A stretch of 5,945 nucleotides of DNA, taken from positions 1-5,945 of the forward strand of contig CALKYI010000293.1 of the NCBI GenBank assembly GCA_938003665.1. Direction: 5' to 3'. The translations under genes and the position numbers were made by a program. Under the pieces are notes generated by a model. It searched no databases and had not been told where the DNA came from. It saw only the letters and a program-made list of their open reading frames with translations. Shown here piece after piece: positions 1 to 4,338 of the stretch. The stretch is from an uncultured Flavobacteriales bacterium. GTDB lineage: Bacteria; Bacteroidota; Bacteroidia; Flavobacteriales_D; Sanyastnellaceae. The stretch's first letter is position 1, and every line of letters begins with the position of its first letter.

Positions 1-338
1 ATTGGTCCGGAGAGCGTTTTGACGCGCTGGACGAAACGCGGGCGCTGGTCATCGAGTCCGATGCCGCAGTTGATGTTCTCTTTCCCCATGCCACCGACGG
101 CACCATCGTGGTGGGCGATGCCGCTGGCAAAACGCAGCGGCTGCTCGACGACCATGACCTGAATTGGAACTTCATTGCCGCCTATCCCACGGCGGAGTGC
201 GCACGCATTCCAGCGCGCAACGCCTGGTCCGCAAAGCGTTTCGAAGACGTCGCCTACTTCACCCCGGCCTACCTCAATGACTTTCAGGCCGGCAAACCCA
301 AGGATCCACTCGGGTTGCGCAAATCCGCATCGACATGA
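1..338 (+). CDS. tsaB: tRNA threonylcarbamoyladenosine biosynthesis protein TsaB, C-terminal part
   Basis: Partial gene: the frame is open from the left edge (first whole codon at position 3) and ends at TGA 336-338, giving about 111 C-terminal residues. TsaB is the catalytically inactive ASKHA-fold paralogue of TsaD. With TsaD and TsaE it transfers threonylcarbamoyl to A37 of ANN-decoding tRNAs in the cytoplasm. The assignment rests on the C-terminal signature seen in Bacteroidota TsaB proteins, here FEDVAYFTPAYLNDFQAGKP, close to the familiar 'VAYFEPFYLKDF' ending, and on a preceding 'GDAAGK' stretch typical of the second half of the domain. The N-terminal half, which carries most of the TsaD-contacting fold, lies outside the window. 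The stop overlaps the next start as ATGA (335-338), so the following gene is probably translationally coupled. I am confident in the family; only the start is unknown. Confidence 0.85.
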   Translation, partial: WSGERFDALDETRALVIESDAAVDVLFPHATDGTIVVGDAAGKTQRLLDDHDLNWNFIAAYPTAECARIPARNAWSAKRFEDVAYFTPAYLNDFQAGKPKDPLGLRKSAST

Positions 339-769
339 GGATCCCAGCTTCCTTTCGCGGTGCGGCCATTGCCATGGGGGCGCTCGTGCTCCTTCAAGCG
401 CGGTGCAACGATCCGCAGCAATTCATCCCGTACGTACCGGTCGATTTCTCGGTCAACGTCAACCTGCCGGCCTACATCGATCTGTCCGTGCCCAGTGGCC
501 ACGTCGTGGTCAACGGGGGGTCACAGGGCATCATTCTCTACCGGTACACCTTGGATCAATTCGTCGCGCTCGACCGGCACAGCACGTTTGACATCCCCGC
601 CAATTGCCAGGTCGAAGTAGCCGAGGACGGCTTGCTCATCACCGACCCATGCAGCAATTCTGAATGGCTCATCATCGACGGTTCAGTGATTTCCGGCGAC
701 GCCATTTACCCACTGCATCGGTATGCGACGCAGTGGAACGACCCGGTCTTGCGCGTGTTCAATCAGTAG
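335..769 (+). CDS. exported Rieske-like protein lacking iron-sulfur ligands (probable lipoprotein)
   Basis: This 144-residue protein starts at the ATG overlapping the tsaB stop. Residues 1-23 are a basic then hydrophobic export signal, followed by Cys24 (LLQARC). That suggests a lipoprotein, but Arg at -1 is a poor lipobox residue, so cleavage after Ala22 by signal peptidase I is an alternative. The mature part resembles a small Bacteroidota protein family with a Rieske ferredoxin-like fold: 'IPYVPVDFSVNVNLPAY' near residues 31-47, a 'VNGGSQGIILYR' strand (59-70), then the cluster-loop equivalents around 80-85 and 105-117 and a closing 'YPLHRY' (125-130). In a true Rieske protein these loops carry CxH and CxxH. 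Here only Cys91 and Cys106 are present and the His ligands are missing, so no 2Fe-2S cluster is expected. Function unknown; cell-envelope location is inferred. Confidence 0.7.
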   Translation: MRIPASFRGAAIAMGALVLLQARCNDPQQFIPYVPVDFSVNVNLPAYIDLSVPSGHVVVNGGSQGIILYRYTLDQFVALDRHSTFDIPANCQVEVAEDGLLITDPCSNSEWLIIDGSVISGDAIYPLHRYATQWNDPVLRVFNQ

Positions 770-1322
770 GCCCGTCGGTGCGCATCCGTTCAAAGAGGGA
801 AGGCACCAGCACGATCAGCAACGAAGGCAAGGGCGACTGCAGGAAAGCCAGAAACTCATGGGCTACACTGTACCCCGCTTTACCGGGTACCAAAACCAAA
901 AACGCCGCCATGATGGTGCCCGCTATGGCATACATGACGATGAGCCAAGGCCAGCGTTCGAAGTGACCGGTCGTCCGCAGGAACAGGGCGTCCAGTGCAA
1001 AAAATACCAAGAGGATGCCGATGCTCAACGCCCATTTCATGCGCGCCAACTCTTGCAACGAGTACCGGTGAAACCCGTTCCACGTGCGCTCCATGACGTA
1101 GTAATGAATCCGCTTGGGTTGCGGGTTCATGTCGAACCATTTTTCGCGCAATTCAGCGGACATTTCCGCCACACCCGGGTTTTCCTGCAGTACGTGCGTG
1201 TAGTGATTCAATTGAACCTTGGCCCGCTCCTGGTAAAAGCCAAAAATCAGCATACCTGCGAGCACCACGATCCAAAGTGGCCGTCGGCGGGGCAGGATGG
1301 GTTTGTACGTTGGAGCGGTCAT
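759..1322 (-). CDS. exosortase-associated small membrane protein (XrtX/XrtF-partner-like)
   Basis: The protein has 187 residues. I chose the ATG at 1322-1320 because it overlaps the exosortase stop as ATGA; an upstream in-frame ATG at 1382 lies inside the exosortase gene and would add 20 poorly fitting residues. Hydropathy by eye gives four hydrophobic segments: about 16-30, 97-115, 124-146 and 153-176. Between the first and second lies a soluble loop of about 65 residues rich in charged and aromatic residues (for example KWFDMNPQPKRIHYYVMER). The last segment, 'EFLAFLQSPLPSLLIVLVPSLFERM', resembles the C-terminal hydrophobic helix of small proteins encoded beside Bacteroidota exosortases. 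The partner role is inferred mainly from position and overall architecture. No catalytic motif is visible. Its 3' end overlaps the convergent Rieske-like gene by 11 bases. Confidence 0.65.
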   Translation of the reverse strand: MTAPTYKPILPRRRPLWIVVLAGMLIFGFYQERAKVQLNHYTHVLQENPGVAEMSAELREKWFDMNPQPKRIHYYVMERTWNGFHRYSLQELARMKWALSIGILLVFFALDALFLRTTGHFERWPWLIVMYAIAGTIMAAFLVLVPGKAGYSVAHEFLAFLQSPLPSLLIVLVPSLFERMRTDGPTD

Positions 1323-1900
1323 GCAACGGGCGATTGAGGGCGCTTCAAACCAAACCCGGCTCCCACTGCATATCCGTACCACAGCGCGAAGATGATGCTG
1401 TAGACAAAGACGGTGAAGGTGTAGTCATGGTTGAACTTGAGCGCTTCTTCGCCAAAGTACAATTGAATCATCAAGAGGCTGATGATGCGCAAAATGTTCG
1501 CCCCATGAATGGCGGCAATGCCCGCCGGGATGTACCACGCTTTGCGCAACCACCGACCGGGAAAAGAAAGGATGAAAATGGCAAAAAGCGCGAACAGTAC
1601 GACTCCATCGCATGAAGGCCCGACCAACACTCCTTGGGCGCCGCGGATGCCAACCCGGTATCTGAATTCACCGTCGTTTTCCTGAAAGAAAGCCAGTGGC
1701 TCATAGCCCAATACCTCGACCACCGTTTCGGTGACCACAATGAGGTTCTGGGTGATGTACTCGTCCAGCAGCGTGGCGGGTTTGAGGTAAGTTTCGTAGG
1801 CCAGATGCCACACGATGTACCCACCAAAACCCAGGACCAGAAAACGGAAAACGTCCGGTTGAGACCGGACGAATTCGCGCAATTTCTGTATCCAATCCAT
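1319..1900 (-). CDS. exosortase family protein (XrtX-like membrane transpeptidase)
   Basis: This 193-residue integral membrane protein belongs to the exosortase/archaeosortase family, which cleaves C-terminal sorting signals of exported proteins at the membrane and is thought to attach them to a surface anchor. The family's three catalytic residues are all present: Cys97 in GPSCDGV, Arg138 in GANILRI and His158 in FNHDYTF, each beside a hydrophobic helix (about 18-33, 99-115, 122-146 and 160-180). The 'NHDYTFTVFVYSIIFALWY' ending looks more like the XrtX group than XrtF, whose third motif is usually 'HG'; that subgroup call is from memory and tentative. The start at 1900 is preferred because it gives a normal N-terminus 7 bases after the ancestral ahcY stop; the longer frame reaches back into ahcY. 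It forms an ATGA overlap with the small membrane protein downstream. No Shine-Dalgarno is visible. Confidence 0.88.
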   Translation of the reverse strand: MDWIQKLREFVRSQPDVFRFLVLGFGGYIVWHLAYETYLKPATLLDEYITQNLIVVTETVVEVLGYEPLAFFQENDGEFRYRVGIRGAQGVLVGPSCDGVVLFALFAIFILSFPGRWLRKAWYIPAGIAAIHGANILRIISLLMIQLYFGEEALKFNHDYTFTVFVYSIIFALWYGYAVGAGFGLKRPQSPVA

Positions 1901-1907
1901 CGTGGGA

Positions 1908-1988
1908 TCAGTAGCGGTAGAGATCGGATTTGAACGGTCCGTTGACAGGAACACCGATGTAGTCGGCTTGTTCTTGCGTCCGGGTTTA
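1908..1988 (-). pseudogene. ahcY: orphaned C-terminal tail of ahcY behind an in-frame TAA
   Basis: Reading on from the TAA (1988-1986) in the ahcY frame gives 25 codons and then TGA (1910-1908). They begin TRTQEQADYIGVPV and end NGPFKSDLYRY, which is the conserved SAHase C-terminus. Compared with the human protein (VKLTKLTEKQAQYLG...FKPDHYRY), the alignment has no gap and the TAA occupies one ordinary codon. The complete gene 1908-3227 would encode 439 residues, a normal length for the family. Either a point nonsense change, recoding, or a base error explains it. A frameshift does not, because both sides share one frame. Confidence 0.9.
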
Positions 1989-3227
1989 CAACACGACGTT
2001 GATCTTATCCAAGTGCAGTCGTGCCACCTCTTCATCCAAGTGCTTGGGCAAGGTGATTACCTCGTTTTTGTAGGCCGCGGCATTCTTCCACAGCTCCAAC
2101 TGAGCGATGGTCTGGTTGGTGAATGAGTTCGACATGACGAAGCTCGGGTGGCCGGTCGCACAGCCCAAATTCACCAAGCGTCCCTCGGCCAACAAGATGA
2201 TGTCATTGCCGTTGACGTTGTACAAGTCAACCTGTGGCTTGATGGTGTCTTTGGTATCGCCGTGGTTGGTGTTCAACCAAGCCACGTCGATTTCGTTATC
2301 GAAGTGCCCGATGTTGCACACAATCGCCTTGTCTTTCATCGCTTCGAAGTGCTCACCACGGATGATGTCCTTGTTGCCCGTCGCCGTGCAAATGATGTCG
2401 GACTCGACAACTGCATCGGCCATGCGCTTCACTTCATAGCCGTCCATGGCCGCCTGCAATGCACAGATGGGATCGATTTCGGTCACGATTACGCGGCAAC
2501 CGGCGTTGCGCAGAGATTCTGCGGTGCCCTTGCCGACGTCGCCGTATCCAGCAACAACGGCCACCTTCCCGGCCATCATCACGTCGGTGGCCCGGCGGAT
2601 GGCGTCCACTGCTGACTCGCGGCAACCGTACTTGTTGTCAAACTTGGACTTGGTCACCGAGTCGTTGACGTTGATCGCAGGCATCGGCAGCGTGCCCGCC
2701 TTCATGCGGTCGTACAAGCGGAGCACGCCCGTGGTGGTTTCCTCGGACAAGCCTTTGATGCCATCAGCAAGCTGTGGGAACTCGTCCAACACCATGTTGG
2801 TCAAGTCACCGCCGTCGTCCAGAATCAAGTTCAACGGCTGACGCTCCTCACCAAAGAACAGCGTCTGGCGGATGCACCAGTCAAATTCGTCTTCGTTCAT
2901 GCCCTTCCACGCGTAAACCGGGATGCCTGCTGCGGCAATGGCTGCTGCAGCGTGGTCTTGCGTTGAGAAGATGTTGCATGAGGACCAGGTCACGTCCGCG
3001 CCGAGATCCACGAGGGTCTCAATCAACACGGCCGTTTGGATGGTCATGTGAAGGCAACCGGCGATGCGCGCACCCTTCAGAGGCTTCTCCTCACCGTATT
3101 TGGCGCGTAGCGCCATCAAACCCGGCATTTCGGCCTCCGCCAATCGGATTTCCTTCCGGCCCCATTCAGCAAGGCTGATGTCCTTTACTTTGTAGGGCAA
3201 GTATTCTGTCGTCATTACTGTACTCAT
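1986..3227 (-). CDS. ahcY: adenosylhomocysteinase, cut short by an in-frame TAA
   Basis: S-adenosyl-L-homocysteine hydrolase (SAHase) is a cytosolic NAD-dependent tetramer that reversibly splits SAH into adenosine and homocysteine in the methyl cycle. The open frame gives 413 residues. Substrate-site motifs are intact: HMTIQTAVLIETL (His60), DDGGD (138-142), SEETTTG (161-167), Lys194 and Asp198 in SKFDN, NIGHFD (305-310) and LVNLGCATGHPS (351-362, with His360). The NAD-binding Rossmann motif GYGDVGKG is at 227-234. The frame stops with TAA at 1988-1986, whereas the family normally ends in a GPFKxxxYRY tail. That tail is still encoded in the same frame just beyond the stop (see the separate entry). 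As read, the product lacks the Lys and Tyr that complete the NAD site of the neighbouring subunit, so it is probably inactive or unstable. The start at 3227 gives MSTVMTTEYLPYKVKDI; Met5 is an alternative start. Confidence 0.93.
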   Translation of the reverse strand: MSTVMTTEYLPYKVKDISLAEWGRKEIRLAEAEMPGLMALRAKYGEEKPLKGARIAGCLHMTIQTAVLIETLVDLGADVTWSSCNIFSTQDHAAAAIAAAGIPVYAWKGMNEDEFDWCIRQTLFFGEERQPLNLILDDGGDLTNMVLDEFPQLADGIKGLSEETTTGVLRLYDRMKAGTLPMPAINVNDSVTKSKFDNKYGCRESAVDAIRRATDVMMAGKVAVVAGYGDVGKGTAESLRNAGCRVIVTEIDPICALQAAMDGYEVKRMADAVVESDIICTATGNKDIIRGEHFEAMKDKAIVCNIGHFDNEIDVAWLNTNHGDTKDTIKPQVDLYNVNGNDIILLAEGRLVNLGCATGHPSFVMSNSFTNQTIAQLELWKNAAAYKNEVITLPKHLDEEVARLHLDKINVVL

Positions 3228-3246
3228 GCGTCGTTGTATTCGAGTG

Positions 3247-3269
3247 CAAAATTACTACAAACAAAATTA
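3247..3269 (-). promoter_or_regulatory. tandem Bacteroidota -7 boxes upstream of ahcY
   Basis: On the minus strand the 8-mer TAATTTTG occurs twice, at 3269-3262 and 3254-3247, a 15-base offset. Both copies match the Bacteroidota -7 element TAnnTTTG exactly. They lie 20 and 35 bases before the ahcY ATG, which would give leaders of roughly 12 and 28 bases. A TTG at 3296-3294 lies 24 bases before the upstream copy, slightly longer than the usual -33 spacing. No good -33 element is seen for the downstream copy. The 68-base divergent gap leaves no room for a SAH riboswitch. Confidence 0.5.
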
Positions 3270-3295
3270 CCCTTGCACCCCCTGAATGCACGTCA

Positions 3296-3949
3296 ATGGC
3301 CGATTTCACAGTGATTTTCAAAAGTTTGGCACCGCTGGCATCGGCGGGATTCGGCACGGGCGACGAGGTGGTCGTCGCAAAATGGGCTGCAACACAGGAT
3401 CGGTTTCCCCGTCGAGATGTCGCTGCCTTGCCCCCCGCTCGGCAGCTGGAACATTGGTGCGTTGACCAAGCCTTTCACGCCATCGGCCAGCCGTATCTGC
3501 GCATTGGGCATACCCCTGATGGGAAGCCGGAGGCCATTGGTCAGCCTGGAATTCACGTGAGTATCGCCCACCACAGTATGTCGGACGGATGCTGGGCAGC
3601 AGTGGCCTGCAACGGGAGCGCCATCGGCATCGATGTGGAGGCCGAGAGGGACCAGTTGCAGCGAATCGCTCCGCGTTTCCTCAGCGAAACGGAGCGGGCA
3701 GCGTTGGGCGCATCACCTGCCGCATTGGCTTCCGCTTGGGCCATTAAGGAGTGCATGTTCAAAGCCTTCGGCCCCGCGCTCGATTTCCGAGCGGATTTGA
3801 AAGTTGAATGGTCCGGAATGGAAACGGCTGAGGCAGCGGGGGTCACGGGTTACGTGCGAGGCCAAGCGGGGCGTTACCGTTTGGCCCAGTTGGGAATGGC
3901 TGATGGTCATGCCCCGGTGTGGGTGGCGCTTGGGCCCGTCAATCAATAA
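3296..3949 (+). CDS. 4'-phosphopantetheinyl transferase, Sfp-type superfamily
   Basis: This 217-residue cytosolic enzyme is expected to transfer 4'-phosphopantetheine from coenzyme A to a conserved Ser of acyl or peptidyl carrier proteins. The superfamily motifs occur in order: 'DGKP' (75-78) with HVSIAHHS (87-94), the Mg-binding IGIDVE (110-115, Asp113 and Glu115) and WAIKECMFKAFG (148-159, with Glu152 and Lys156). The size, near 210-220 residues, and the long N-terminal half fit the Sfp/Gsp type rather than the roughly 120-residue AcpS type. It is divergent from ahcY, with 68 bases between the starts. No acyl-carrier or polyketide gene is in view, so it may be the general activator of the fatty-acid ACP. 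It ends in TAA, showing TAA is used as a normal stop here. No clear promoter of its own was found. Confidence 0.9.
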   Translation: MADFTVIFKSLAPLASAGFGTGDEVVVAKWAATQDRFPRRDVAALPPARQLEHWCVDQAFHAIGQPYLRIGHTPDGKPEAIGQPGIHVSIAHHSMSDGCWAAVACNGSAIGIDVEAERDQLQRIAPRFLSETERAALGASPAALASAWAIKECMFKAFGPALDFRADLKVEWSGMETAEAAGVTGYVRGQAGRYRLAQLGMADGHAPVWVALGPVNQ

Positions 3950-3958
3950 GTAGGGCAC

Positions 3959-3985
3959 AAAAAAAGGAGCGCATCGGCTCCTTTT
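3959..3985. terminator. bidirectional rho-independent terminator
   Basis: A 9-bp stem AAAAGGAGC / GCTCCTTTT (3962-3970 with 3977-3985) encloses the 6-base loop GCATCG. Read on the + strand it lies 12 bases after the phosphopantetheinyl transferase stop and ends in TTTTCT. Read on the - strand it ends in seven Ts (complement of A 3959-3965), so it is the stronger terminator for rpmH, whose stop is 38 bases away. It sits between two convergent genes and can serve both. Confidence 0.85.
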
Positions 3986-3994
3986 CTATGGGGT

Positions 3995-4009
3995 CTCCGC
4001 TCAGCGGAG
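3995..4009. repeat. short inverted repeat between convergent genes
   Basis: CTCCGC-TCA-GCGGAG forms a perfect 6-bp stem with a 3-base loop, 13 bases after rpmH on the minus strand and just before the bidirectional terminator. It has no T run, so it is not itself a terminator. It may stabilise the rpmH 3' end, or be chance. Confidence 0.4.
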
Positions 4010-4022
4010 TGAAATGCATTGC

Positions 4023-4190
4023 TTATCGCTCGATGCCTTTGTGGCGTCGCTCCGAACTTACGCTCAACTTCTTGCGGCCCTTCGCTCGGCGTGAGCTCAA
4101 GACGTTGCGTCCGTTGGCAGAAGACATGCGCTTGCGGAAACCGTGCTTGTTTCGTCGCTTGCGTACTGAAGGTTGAAATGTCCTTTTCAT
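4023..4190 (-). CDS. rpmH: 50S ribosomal protein L34
   Basis: This 55-residue, very basic protein is L34 of the large ribosomal subunit. The family signature is complete: MKRTFQPSVRKRRNKHGFRK at the N-terminus, then RMSSANGRNVLSSRRAKGRK and a Bacteroidota-type end KKLSVSSERRHKGIER. L34 binds 23S rRNA. The start is fixed by the invariant MKRT(F/Y)QPS opening. The gene stands alone: rnpA and dnaA, its neighbours in many bacteria, are not adjacent. It is convergent with the phosphopantetheinyl transferase, shares a terminator with it, and has its own strong promoter and structured leader upstream. Confidence 0.96.
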   Translation of the reverse strand: MKRTFQPSVRKRRNKHGFRKRMSSANGRNVLSSRRAKGRKKLSVSSERRHKGIER

Positions 4191-4206
4191 GGCTTATCAC
4201 ATTGTA

Positions 4207-4241
4207 GGAAGGCAACAGACCTTCCTCCCAAATTCGGGAGG
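4207..4241 (-). other. two overlapping hairpins in the rpmH leader
   Basis: Minus-strand sequence before rpmH contains CCTCCC-N6-GGGAGG (4241-4236 paired with 4229-4224) and GGAAGG-N7-CCTTCC (4225-4220 paired with 4212-4207). The two share bases 4225-4224, so full pairing of one excludes full pairing of the other. The second ends 16 bases before the ATG. With transcription expected to begin near 4238, the proximal hairpin would be wholly within the mRNA and the distal one only partly. There is no T run, so this is not a simple attenuator. Any regulatory role is inference. Confidence 0.4.
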
Positions 4242-4242
4242 G

Positions 4243-4273
4243 CAAAGATACACACAGATTTCGTGTGTCCAAA
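4243..4273 (-). promoter_or_regulatory. consensus Bacteroidota promoter for rpmH
   Basis: On the minus strand TTTG (4273-4270), exactly 19 bases, then TATCTTTG (4250-4243) match the Bacteroidota primary sigma consensus (TTTG at -33, TAnnTTTG at -7) without mismatch. The expected transcription start is near 4236-4239, giving a leader of about 47 bases. The 19-base spacer holds an inverted repeat ACACAC-N7-GTGTGT (+ strand 4250-4255 and 4263-4268). Confidence 0.75.
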
Positions 4274-4306
4274 CCTTCCGGCGGGAAAGATGCAATTTTC
4301 AGCTCC

Positions 4307-4333
4307 TTGACCGGTGATTCGCTTGTAATTTAG
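4307..4333 (+). promoter_or_regulatory. weak promoter candidate for the ABC exporter
   Basis: TTG (4307-4309), 16 bases, then TAATTTAG (4326-4333) differs from TAnnTTTG by one base and has a spacer shorter than usual. The ATG follows 5 bases later, which would put the transcription start about at the start codon. Low confidence; listed because nothing better lies between rpmH and this gene. Confidence 0.25.
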
Positions 4334-4338
4334 CCCCA

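Noticed and set aside
723..1337. A 204-codon plus-strand frame opposite the exosortase-associated membrane protein
   Set aside because: The minus-strand frame has clear membrane segments and an ATGA coupling with the exosortase; the plus frame has neither a hydrophobic pattern nor a plausible domain.
1323..1382. Upstream ATG extending the small membrane protein by 20 residues
   Set aside because: The extension lies inside the exosortase coding region; the ATGA overlap at 1319-1322 gives a better start just before the first membrane segment.
1901..2035. Longer exosortase start at 2035
   Set aside because: Those 45 codons run over the ahcY tail in another frame and read as non-family sequence; the ATG at 1900 gives a normal exosortase N-terminus.
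2148..2841. Plus-strand open frames opposite ahcY
   Set aside because: They are antisense shadows of the ahcY frame, which has continuous family motifs; none shows a recognisable domain or start signal.
1908..3227. Reassignment of TAA to a sense codon in this organism
   Set aside because: TAA ends both the phosphopantetheinyl transferase and rpmH at the expected places, and no other conserved gene here contains an internal TAA.
3228..3295. SAH or SAM riboswitch upstream of ahcY
   Set aside because: The gap is only 68 bases, with promoter boxes close to the ATG, leaving too little leader for a riboswitch; no matching structure was seen.
4194..4201. TTATCACA before rpmH as a DnaA box, suggesting a nearby origin
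   Set aside because: It is one base short of the 9-base box TTATnCACA, stands alone, and neither dnaA nor rnpA is adjacent.
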